Assembly: GCA_035942915.1 (NCBI GenBank)
Contig: DASZCR010000006.1
Location: forward strand, 1-18,446
DNA length: 18,446 bases
Direction of reading: 5' to 3'
Origin: DASZCR01 sp035942915
GTDB lineage: Bacteria; Acidobacteriota; Blastocatellia; Pyrinomonadales; Pyrinomonadaceae
Part shown: piece by piece, positions 1-7,111 of the stretch
Layout of the letters: every line of letters begins with the position of its first letter
How positions within the stretch are numbered: the first letter of the stretch is position 1
Position numbers and translations under genes: made by a program
Notes under the pieces: model-generated
Database searches by the model: none
Told to the model about the DNA's origin: nothing
Seen by the model: the letters and a program-made list of their open reading frames with translations, nothing else

Positions 1-52
1 GTTCGGACGCGTGCGCGCGTCGCTGGTTGTTGGCGGCAGGCTAAAGGGACGC

Positions 53-514
53 TTACTGTCTGGCGGCTTGCGCCTGCTGGCGTGCGGCGCTCTTGCCCTC
101 TTGAAGTTCCAAGCCGATTTCTTTGAGTTGTTCGTCGCCCAGCACCTCGCGCGCCTGAACGAACATCTCGCCCTCTTCCTCTTCGACGTGGTGCTCAACG
201 TTCTCCTTGAGCACCTTCATTTTCGCCGTCCACTGCTCCGTGCCGACCTGCATCTCGGCCAACTCTCTGAGCAGGAGTTTCATGACGTGATGCTCTTCGA
301 GACCTTCAATCGTAATCTCGCGCGTTTCGGCCTCGCGCCGCAGCACCGGGTAAAGAATCGTCTCCTCGATAAGCGCGTGAATCGTCAACTCTTCGGAGAG
401 GCGCGCAAACAGTTCTTCGCGCGTCTTGACGGCCTGCTCGCTCGTCTCTTCGAGTTTGGAAAAAATCCCCGAAACCTTCTCATGGTCGGACTTCAACAGT
501 TCAAAAGCGTCCAT
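53..514 (-). CDS. Hemerythrin-like HHE cation-binding protein
   Basis: Cytoplasmic four-helix-bundle protein of the hemerythrin HHE family, about 153 residues. Family members bind a di-iron centre and are linked to oxygen, NO or redox sensing and iron handling; the role here is not shown. Candidate iron ligands are spread as in the family: H11 in the opening SDHEKV, H46 with E50/E51 (IHALIEE), H75/H76 (EEHH) and H108/H109 followed by an acidic run (ENVEHHVEEEE). There is no signal peptide. The reading frame is open 26 codons further upstream, but I choose ATG at 514 because GGGAGG lies 9 nt before it and the HHE domain begins immediately. The tail after residue 135 is rich in Ala and Gln. It is divergent from the molybdoenzyme gene with 176 nt between them. 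Family assignment is firm; function is not. Confidence 0.9.
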   Translation of the reverse strand: MDAFELLKSDHEKVSGIFSKLEETSEQAVKTREELFARLSEELTIHALIEETILYPVLRREAETREITIEGLEEHHVMKLLLRELAEMQVGTEQWTAKMKVLKENVEHHVEEEEGEMFVQAREVLGDEQLKEIGLELQEGKSAARQQAQAARQ

Positions 515-690
515 CTTCAACACCTCCCGGTCTGTTTCAAAACCTTTCTTGCACGGTAACGGTACGCGTGCGCCCCCACTCCCAAGAGACAATCAATCAC
601 AGTGCCGCACGCCTGCCGGTTTAGCCAAACCCCTCCCCTTGAAGTAAACTTAAAAGACCACGACCGAACGACAGCCCAGACGCCACTTAC
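515..690. other. Divergent intergenic region (HHE protein / YdeP-type oxidoreductase)
   Basis: These 176 nt must hold the promoters of both divergent genes. I see the GGGAGG ribosome binding site of the HHE gene at its left edge and a small inverted repeat, GGTTT-AGCC-AAACC, at 618-631. I could not pick a convincing -10/-35 pair for either direction. No Shine-Dalgarno sequence stands in front of the ATG at 691. Confidence 0.4.
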
Positions 691-3258
691 ATGAGCGAGA
701 CGAAAGAGCAGCGACAGACCGAGACGGCGACGCACGCGCGCGCGACGAACGAACGCGCCTCCGCCGCGCAACCGACCCACTACAACACGGCCAAGCCCGA
801 CCCGGCCGCGACAGTCGGGAGCCGCACTCTCAGCGACGACGACGCACGCGCCGCCGACGGCGTTAACGCGCAGCCGCCCGCAGAGTTCACGGGCGATGCA
901 CGGATAACGGCGGCGGGCGAGGCGGCGGGCGGTCTCGCGGCCGTCATGTCCAGCATGAAGCACGCGTGGCGCGAGATGGGCGCAGTGCGTAGCGTCCGCA
1001 CGCTCGCGCGCCTCAACCAGAAGGACGGCTTCGACTGTCCCGGCTGCGCGTGGCCTGACCCGGACGGCGAGCGTTCGCACTTCGAGTTCTGCGAAAACGG
1101 CGCGAAGGCCGTCGCCGAAGAGGCGACGACGCGCCGCGTGACGCCCGATTTCTTTCGACGTTGGAGCGTCGCAGACCTCTCGCAGAAGTCCGACTACTGG
1201 CTCGGCAAACAGGGACGCCTCACCGAACCCGTCATCCTACGGCGCGGCGCGACGCACTACGAGCCGCTCAGTTGGGACGAAGCCTTCCGCCTCGTCGCCT
1301 CCGAACTGAATGCGCTTGCCACGCCCGACGAGGCGGCCTTCTACACGTCCGGCAGGACGAGCAACGAGGCGGCTTTCCTCTATCAACTCTTCGTCCGGCA
1401 GTTCGGCACCAACAATCTGCCCGACTGCTCGAACATGTGTCACGAGTCTTCCGGCTCGGCGCTGACGGAAACCATCGGCATCGGCAAAGGCACCGTCACG
1501 CTTGACGATTTCAAACTGGCTGAGGCCGTCTTCGTCATCGGCCAGAATCCCGGCACGAACCACCCGCGTATGCTGACGGCTTTGCAGGAGGCTAAACGAC
1601 GCGGCGCACGCATCGTCCACATCAACCCTCTGCCGGAACCGGGACTCAACCGCTTCAAGCACCCGCAGGAAGTCTCCGGCATGATAGGCTCCGGGACACA
1701 ACTCGCAGACCTCTTCCTGCAAGTCCGTATCAACGGCGACGTGGCGCTGTTGAAGGGCATCATGAAAGAAGTGCTCCTCGAAGAGTCGCGTCGTCCCGGC
1801 GAAGTCCTAGACCGCGACTTCATCGCAGAGCACACGTCCGGCTTCGAGGAGTTCGCGCGCTCGCTCGAAGCCGTTGACTTCGCAGAGTTGGTCGAGCAGA
1901 GCGGCATCGAGCGCGAAGGGATGCGCGCGGCGGCGCGCGTCTTTATCGAGTCGCCGCGCACCATCGTCTGCTGGGCGATGGGGTTGACGCAGCACCGCAA
2001 CGCCGTCGCCAACATTCAGGAGATAATCAACCTGCTGCTATTGCGCGGGCAGATTGGCAAACCGGGCGCGGGCGCGTGCCCCGTGCGCGGCCACTCGAAC
2101 GTGCAGGGCGACCGCACGATGGGCATCTGGGAGCGACCGACCGACGCCTTCCTCGACGCGCTTGCGCGTGAGTTCGACTTCGAGCCGCCGCGCCGTCACG
2201 GCCTCGACACCGTCGGGACAATCGGCGCGCTCTACGAGCGTCGCGTCAAAGTCTTCTTCGCCGTCGGCGGCAACTTTCTCTCGGCCGCGCCCGACACCGA
2301 ATATACGGCCGCCGCACTCCGGCGCGCGCGGCTGACCGCGCACGTCTCGACGAAACTGAATCGCGCGCATCTCGTAACGGGCGAGCAGGCTTTGATTCTG
2401 CCGTGCCTCGGCCGCACCGAGCGCGACGTGCAGGCGACGGGCGAGCAGTTCGTCAGCGCAGAGAACTCGATGGGCGTCGTACAGGCTTCGCGCGGAAGGC
2501 TCGCGCCCGCGTCCGAACATTTGCTGAGCGAGCCTGCCATCATCGCGCGCCTCGCACGCGCCACGCTCGGCTCGCGCACCAACGTCCGTTGGGAATGGCT
2601 CATTGAAGACTACGACCGGATACGAGATTTAATCGCGCGCACCATCCCCGGCTTTGAAGACTACAACCGGCGTGTGCGCCAGCCCGCAGGCTTCTATCTG
2701 CCGAACCACGCGCGCGAACGCCGCTTCAAGACGGCGACGGGCAAGGCTCACTTCACAGTCCACGCGCTGCCGCGCCACGAACTCGCGCCCGGTCAGTTTT
2801 TGATGATGACCATCCGCAGCCACGACCAATTCAACACGACCATCTACGGCCTCGACGACCGTTACCGTGGCGTTCATGGCGAGCGTCGCGTCGTCTTCCT
2901 CAACGCCGAAGACATGCGCGCCCAAGGGTTGTCGGCCGGAGAGGTCGTTGACCTCGTGAGCCACTTCGAGGGCGAAGAGCGCATCGCGCGCCGCTTCCTC
3001 GTCGTGCCTTACCGGATACCGCGTCGCTGCGCGGCAACCTACTTTCCCGAAACGAACGTGCTCGTCCCCGTCCGCAGCACGGCCGAGCGCAGCAACACGC
3101 CGACCTCGAAGTCGGTCGTCATCTCCATCCGTCCTTCGAGCGACCCTCTGCGGTTCGATTACGACTACGCTGAGGGACGCGCGACGGAGAGGCCGGGACG
3201 TGAGGCGCGCACCGGAAGAACGCAGTTTGAGAACAACTTTCGAGAGAACGGAGGATGA
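691..3258 (+). CDS. ydeP: FdhF/YdeP family molybdopterin oxidoreductase
   Basis: Molybdopterin-guanine-dinucleotide enzyme of the formate dehydrogenase alpha-like (YdeP) family, probably cytoplasmic. In E. coli YdeP is linked to acid resistance and its substrate is unsettled, so I do not claim formate. Family hallmarks: DGFDCPGCAWPDP (residues 112-124), FCENGAKA (133-140), FYTSGRTSNEAAFLYQLF (217-234), DCSNMCHE (245-252), then GHNPGTNHPRML-like and RGHSNVQGDRT segments, and the C-terminal dinucleotide-binding domain from about 705 (RSHDQFNT, then YGLDDRYRG). The classical N-terminal four-cysteine [4Fe-4S] motif of formate dehydrogenases is absent, as expected for this family. At 855 residues it is about 95 longer than E. 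coli YdeP; most of the excess is a low-complexity Ala/Thr-rich stretch before M86 (ATG at 946), where the family homology starts. Neither ATG has a good ribosome binding site. Stops 6 nt before the elongation factor gene. Confidence 0.92.
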   Translation: MSETKEQRQTETATHARATNERASAAQPTHYNTAKPDPAATVGSRTLSDDDARAADGVNAQPPAEFTGDARITAAGEAAGGLAAVMSSMKHAWREMGAVRSVRTLARLNQKDGFDCPGCAWPDPDGERSHFEFCENGAKAVAEEATTRRVTPDFFRRWSVADLSQKSDYWLGKQGRLTEPVILRRGATHYEPLSWDEAFRLVASELNALATPDEAAFYTSGRTSNEAAFLYQLFVRQFGTNNLPDCSNMCHESSGSALTETIGIGKGTVTLDDFKLAEAVFVIGQNPGTNHPRMLTALQEAKRRGARIVHINPLPEPGLNRFKHPQEVSGMIGSGTQLADLFLQVRINGDVALLKGIMKEVLLEESRRPGEVLDRDFIAEHTSGFEEFARSLEAVDFAELVEQSGIEREGMRAAARVFIESPRTIVCWAMGLTQHRNAVANIQEIINLLLLRGQIGKPGAGACPVRGHSNVQGDRTMGIWERPTDAFLDALAREFDFEPPRRHGLDTVGTIGALYERRVKVFFAVGGNFLSAAPDTEYTAAALRRARLTAHVSTKLNRAHLVTGEQALILPCLGRTERDVQATGEQFVSAENSMGVVQASRGRLAPASEHLLSEPAIIARLARATLGSRTNVRWEWLIEDYDRIRDLIARTIPGFEDYNRRVRQPAGFYLPNHARERRFKTATGKAHFTVHALPRHELAPGQFLMMTIRSHDQFNTTIYGLDDRYRGVHGERRVVFLNAEDMRAQGLSAGEVVDLVSHFEGEERIARRFLVVPYRIPRRCAATYFPETNVLVPVRSTAERSNTPTSKSVVISIRPSSDPLRFDYDYAEGRATERPGREARTGRTQFENNFRENGG

Positions 3259-3264
3259 AGGAGC

Positions 3265-3837
3265 GTGGCGCTCATTGGTGCGAACGAGTTGAAGCGGAAG
3301 ATGCTGATTACGGTTGACGGCCAGCCGTTCAACGTCGTCGAGGTGTTCTTCGCCTCGCCGACGGCGCGCGGGGCGGCGACGATGGTGCGGACGCGTCTGA
3401 GAAACCTGCTCACCGGCGCTGTCCTCGAAAAGAGTTTTCGTGCGAGCGAGAAGTTCGAGGAGCCGGACGTGCAACTTGCGCCCGCCTCCTTCCTCTATGC
3501 CGACGGCGAGGGCTTTCACTTTATGGACGAGACGACCTATGAACAGTTCATGCTGACGGCCGAGAGCGTCGGCGACGACCGTGGATACTTGAAAGAGGGC
3601 ACGGGGTTGCAGATTCTCAAGTACAACGGCGAGGCCGTCTCGATTCAGTTGCCGCAGTTCGTCGAACTCGTCGTGGCCTACACGGAGCCGGGCCTGAGCG
3701 GCAACACGGCGGCGGGCGGCGCATCGAAGCCCGCGCGCCTTGAGACGGGTCTGGAAGTGCGCGTCCCGCTCTTCATCAAGGAGGGCGAGGCCGTCCGCGT
3801 CAACACACAGACGGGCGAGGTCGCAGGCCGCGCTTAG
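3265..3837 (+). CDS. efp: Elongation factor P with arginine-tipped, YeiP/EfpL-like loop
   Basis: Translation factor of the EF-P family, which binds between the ribosomal P and E sites and promotes peptide bonds at proline-rich stretches. The 190 residues match the usual length. The N-terminal KOW-like domain carries the loop SPTARGAATM (31-40), almost identical to the loop of E. coli YeiP/EfpL, placing Arg35 at the tip where canonical EF-P has a modified lysine. The following segment (VRTRLRNLLTGAVLEKSF) reads like ordinary EF-P, and the C-terminal OB domains end in TGLEVRVPLFIKEGEAVRVNTQTGE. It starts at GTG 3265; GGAGG at 3250-3254 gives a 10-nt spacing and overlaps the end of the upstream gene, suggesting co-transcription with it. 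Whether it belongs to EfpL proper or to an arginine-type EF-P branch needs a tree. An arginine tip could be used bare or rhamnosylated by EarP; no earP gene is visible here. Confidence 0.92.
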   Translation: MALIGANELKRKMLITVDGQPFNVVEVFFASPTARGAATMVRTRLRNLLTGAVLEKSFRASEKFEEPDVQLAPASFLYADGEGFHFMDETTYEQFMLTAESVGDDRGYLKEGTGLQILKYNGEAVSIQLPQFVELVVAYTEPGLSGNTAAGGASKPARLETGLEVRVPLFIKEGEAVRVNTQTGEVAGRA

Positions 3838-3859
3838 AAGATTGATTAACTCATCGGCG

Positions 3860-3904
3860 CATTGATTCATTGATTCATCGAACACGTGAATCAATGAATC
3901 AATG
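3860..3904. repeat. Perfect 18-bp inverted repeat made of ATTGATTC units
   Basis: Left arm 3860-3877 and right arm 3887-3904 are exact reverse complements around a 9-nt loop. Each arm consists of two copies of the 8-nt unit ATTGATTC (complement GAATCAAT) plus flanking bases, and a further GAATCA follows at 3905-3909 in register. It fills most of the 89-nt gap between efp and ettA. No T-run follows, so it does not look like a standard intrinsic terminator; an RNA-level processing or stability hairpin is possible. A single ATTGATTA also occurs at 3841-3848. Confidence 0.9.
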
Positions 3905-3926
3905 AATCAGTGTTGCGGAGAAGAGC

Positions 3927-5612
3927 ATGAGCACCCAACCGAATAAGATTATCTACTCGATGGTCGGCGTCGGGAAGAACTACGACAAGCGAGCCGTCCT
4001 CAAAGACATCTACCTCTCATACTTCTACGGCGCGAAGATTGGCGTCATCGGGTTGAACGGGTCGGGCAAGAGCAGCCTGTTGCGCATCATGGCGGGCGTC
4101 GATAAGAACTTCGTCGGCGAGGTCGTGCCGTCGCCCGGCTACACGGTCGGCTATCTCGAACAGGAGCCGCGCCTCGACGAGTCGAAGACGGTGCGCGAGA
4201 TTGTCGAGCAGGGCGTGCAGGAGACGGTTGACCTCCTCAAAGAGTTCGACGAAATCAATCTCAAGTTCGGCGAAGAAATGTCGGACGAAGAGATGTCGAA
4301 GCTGCTCGAACGACAGGGCGAGGTGCAGGAGAGATTGGACGCCGTAGACGCGTGGGACTTGGACTCGCGCCTTGAGATGGCGATGGACGCGCTGCGCTGC
4401 CCGCCGCCGGAGACGCCCGTCAAAGTTCTCTCAGGCGGCGAGCGCCGCCGCGTCGCGCTCTGTCGTCTGCTGTTACAGAAACCGGACATCCTGTTGCTCG
4501 ACGAGCCGACCAACCATCTCGACGCCGAATCGGTCGCATGGCTCGAACAGCACTTGCAGAAGTACGCCGGGACGGTCATCGCCGTCACGCACGACCGCTA
4601 CTTTCTCGATAACGTCGCCGGTTGGATTCTCGAACTCGACCGGGGGCAGGGTATCCCGTGGAAGGGCAACTATTCTTCGTGGCTCGAACAGAAGCAGGAG
4701 CGTTTGCGGCAGGAGGAGAAGCAGGAGAGCGAGCGGCAGAAGACTCTCGAACGCGAACTCGAATGGATACGCATGGCTCCGAAGGCGCGCCACGCCAAAT
4801 CCAAAGCGCGCATCAACTCTTACGAAGCACTGCTCGGACAGGAGAAGGAGCGACTCGCGCAGGAACTTGAGATTTACATCCCGCCGGGGCCGCGTCTCGG
4901 TCAGGTCGTCATCGAGGCCGACGGCGTCTCGAAGGCTTACGGCGACCGTCTGCTGGTCGAGAATCTCACGTTCAAACTTCCGCCCGGCGGCATCGTCGGC
5001 GTCATCGGCCCCAACGGCGCGGGCAAGACGACGCTCTTTCGGATGATTACGGGGCAGGAGCGGCCGGACGCGGGCGAGTTCCGCGTCGGCGAGACGGTCA
5101 AGCTGGCTTACGTTGACCAGAGCCGCGATGCGCTCGATGCGAACAAGTCCATCTGGGAGGAGATTTCCGATGGCCTCGACGTGGTGCAGTTGGGGACGCG
5201 GCAGGTCAACTCGCGCGCCTACGTCGGCCGCTTCAACTTCTCCGGCTCCGACCAGCAGAAGAAAATCGGCACGCTCTCCGGCGGCGAACGCAACCGCGTC
5301 CATCTGGCAAAGATGCTCAAGTCGGGCGCGAACGTCCTCCTGCTTGACGAGCCGACGAACGACCTCGACGTGAACACGATGCGCGCGCTCGAAGAGGCGC
5401 TCGAAAACTTCGCCGGGTGCGCCGTCGTCATCAGCCACGACCGCTGGTTTTTAGACCGCATCGCCACGCACATCCTCGCCTTCGAGGGCGAGAGCCGCGT
5501 GCAGTTCTTCGATGGCAACTATTCCGAGTATGAAGCCGACCGCCGTGCGCGTCTCGGCACGGCCGCAGACCAACCGCACCGCATCAAATACAGGCAACTG
5601 ACGCGCAGCTAA
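3927..5612 (+). CDS. ettA: Energy-dependent translational throttle protein EttA (ABC-F)
   Basis: Soluble ABC-F ATPase without membrane domains. EttA binds the ribosomal E site and gates the first elongation steps according to the ATP/ADP ratio. The 561 residues contain two ABC cassettes: Walker A GLNGSGKSS (42-50), signature LSGGERRRVAL (from 168) and Walker B with DEPTNHLD (D192-E193); then GPNGAGKTT (361-369), LSGGERNRVHL (from 450) and DEPTNDLD (D474-E475). Between them is the EttA-type interdomain linker (about 255-320), a charged helical segment including RELEWIRMAPKARHAKSKAR. The match to E. coli EttA is close end to end, including FLDNVAGWILELDRG, NYSSWLEQK and the ending RIKYRQL, which separates it from the Uup and YbiT types. 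ATG at 3927 is preceded by GGAG at 3917-3920. It lies downstream of efp and 18 nt upstream of the DUF427 gene. Confidence 0.96.
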   Translation: MSTQPNKIIYSMVGVGKNYDKRAVLKDIYLSYFYGAKIGVIGLNGSGKSSLLRIMAGVDKNFVGEVVPSPGYTVGYLEQEPRLDESKTVREIVEQGVQETVDLLKEFDEINLKFGEEMSDEEMSKLLERQGEVQERLDAVDAWDLDSRLEMAMDALRCPPPETPVKVLSGGERRRVALCRLLLQKPDILLLDEPTNHLDAESVAWLEQHLQKYAGTVIAVTHDRYFLDNVAGWILELDRGQGIPWKGNYSSWLEQKQERLRQEEKQESERQKTLERELEWIRMAPKARHAKSKARINSYEALLGQEKERLAQELEIYIPPGPRLGQVVIEADGVSKAYGDRLLVENLTFKLPPGGIVGVIGPNGAGKTTLFRMITGQERPDAGEFRVGETVKLAYVDQSRDALDANKSIWEEISDGLDVVQLGTRQVNSRAYVGRFNFSGSDQQKKIGTLSGGERNRVHLAKMLKSGANVLLLDEPTNDLDVNTMRALEEALENFAGCAVVISHDRWFLDRIATHILAFEGESRVQFFDGNYSEYEADRRARLGTAADQPHRIKYRQLTRS

Positions 5613-5630
5613 ACAAGGAGGACGTGCGAG

Positions 5631-5909
5631 ATGAAAGCGACATGGAAGGGAGCCGTGCTGGCAGAGAGCGACGAGACGGTGGTCGTCGAAGGCAATCACT
5701 ATTTCCCGGCCGACTCCATCCGCCGCGAATACTTCCGCGAGAGCCACACGCACACGACTTGCCCCTGGAAGGGTGAGGCCAGTTACTACGACGTGGTGGT
5801 TGAGGGCGAGGTCAACCGCGATGCTGCGTGGTTCTACCCGCAGACGAAAGAGGCGGCCAGAGAGATTGAGGGGCGCGTCGCCTTCTGGCGCGGCGTCGAG
5901 GTGGCTTGA
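5631..5909 (+). CDS. DUF427 domain protein
   Basis: A 92-residue single-domain protein of the DUF427 family. Typical features are the opening MKATWKGAVLAESDETVVVEG, the YFPADSIRREYF segment (24-35), the THTTCPWKGEASYYDV core (39-54, with Cys44) and the final AAWFYPQTKEAA. Family members are small cytoplasmic proteins of unsettled function. AAGGAGG at 5616-5622 is an excellent ribosome binding site 8 nt before ATG 5631. The gene follows ettA by 18 nt and precedes the M28 peptidase by 20 nt, so it is likely co-transcribed with both. Confidence 0.88.
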   Translation: MKATWKGAVLAESDETVVVEGNHYFPADSIRREYFRESHTHTTCPWKGEASYYDVVVEGEVNRDAAWFYPQTKEAAREIEGRVAFWRGVEVA

Positions 5910-5929
5910 GAAGGGGGAGCAGGAGAGAC

Positions 5930-7021
5930 ATGTCGCCGCAAACTCGCTTCGCGCGACGCCGTTGGCAGACGGCGCTCGCTCTGGTCGTCGTCTTCGCATC
6001 GGTCGTCGCGGCCGTGCCGCCGAAGGTCGAACTCAAGCGCGAGACGCGCGAGGCGCTCGCACGCATCACGGCCGATGCTCTGCGCGCACACGTCTCCTTT
6101 CTCGCCTCCGACGCGCTCGAAGGACGACGCGCCGGAGCGCGCGGCTCAGACGTTGCCGCAGAGTACATCGCCGCGCAGTTTCGTCGCGCAGGGCTTGAAC
6201 CGGCGGGCGAGAACGGGAGCTATTTTCAACTCGCCACGTACACCTCGCGCGCCGCGCCCAATACGGAAATCAAGTCGCGCAACGTCGTCGGCCTCCTGCG
6301 CGGTTCAGACCCGAAACTGCGCGACACCTACGTCGTCCTGAGCGCGCACTACGACCACCTCGGCATCCGCGAGAATCTGGAAGGCGACCAAATCTTCAAC
6401 GGCGCAAACGACGACGCGAGCGGGACGGCGGCGGTCGTCGAAGTCGCCGCAGCACTCTCGACGCTCAAGCGTCGGCCGCGCCGCAGCGTCCTCTTCGTCG
6501 CCTTCACGGGCGAGGAGCACGGCCTGCGCGGCTCTCGCTTCTACGCCGAGCACCCGCTGGTTCCCGTCGCGCGCACCATCGCGCAACTCAACCTTGAGCA
6601 GATTGGACGCACGGACGACACAGAGGGCGCACGCGTCGGCGCGGCGACCTTGACCGGCTTCGACTATTCGGACGTAAGCGAGATACTGACGGCGGCCGGT
6701 GCGCGCACTGGGGTTCAAATCAACAAGCATCCGACCAACAGCGATGCCTTCTTCAGTCGCAGCGACAACCGCCCGCTCGCCGATAAGGGCATCCCGGCGC
6801 ACACGCTCTCGGTCGCCTACATGTTCCCCGACTATCACAAACCCGGCGACCACTGGGAGAAGATTGATTACCCGAACATGGAGAAGGTCGTCCGCACTAT
6901 CGCGCTCGGCGTGCTGGCGTTGGCCGACGCCGCGCGTGAGCCGCGTTGGAACGAGTCGAATCCGAAGACGGCGCAGTACGTGAAGGCGTGGCGCGAACTC
7001 CGCGCGGGCGCAGCGCGTTGA
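5930..7021 (+). CDS. Exported M28-family zinc aminopeptidase
   Basis: Predicted exported or membrane-anchored metallopeptidase of family M28, 363 residues. An Arg-rich start and hydrophobic segment (about 13-29) form a signal peptide or anchor. The two-zinc catalytic core is visible: SAHYDHLG with H140, NGANDDASGT with D161/D162, FTGEEHGLRGS with E195/E196, LNLEQIGR with E223, and PDYHKPGD with H303. In most M28 enzymes the fourth ligand position is Asp (NLDMIGR); here it is Glu. Start chosen at ATG 5930 because AGGAG at 5921-5925 precedes it; the frame is open 8 codons upstream but without benefit. Family members remove N-terminal residues from peptides outside the cytoplasm; actual specificity cannot be read. 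It lies 20 nt after the DUF427 gene and 90 nt before a second exported peptidase. Confidence 0.92.
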   Translation: MSPQTRFARRRWQTALALVVVFASVVAAVPPKVELKRETREALARITADALRAHVSFLASDALEGRRAGARGSDVAAEYIAAQFRRAGLEPAGENGSYFQLATYTSRAAPNTEIKSRNVVGLLRGSDPKLRDTYVVLSAHYDHLGIRENLEGDQIFNGANDDASGTAAVVEVAAALSTLKRRPRRSVLFVAFTGEEHGLRGSRFYAEHPLVPVARTIAQLNLEQIGRTDDTEGARVGAATLTGFDYSDVSEILTAAGARTGVQINKHPTNSDAFFSRSDNRPLADKGIPAHTLSVAYMFPDYHKPGDHWEKIDYPNMEKVVRTIALGVLALADAAREPRWNESNPKTAQYVKAWRELRAGAAR

Positions 7022-7111
7022 GCTTGCATCCCCGCCGCGATTTTCGTAAGAATGAGAGCAACCGTATCTCGTCCCCAACCTGTCAGCAATTTCATCGGAG
7101 GACTATGCTTT

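Noticed and set aside
2629..3894. 421-codon minus-strand open frame
   Set aside because: Antisense to the oxidoreductase and efp genes; it even runs through the inverted repeat, and shows no domain.
3860..3904. Intrinsic terminator between efp and ettA
   Set aside because: The stem is AT-rich and no T-run follows; the ettA ribosome binding site starts 13 nt later.
4473..5438. 321-codon minus-strand open frame
   Set aside because: Shadow of ettA, whose plus-strand ABC motifs are unmistakable.
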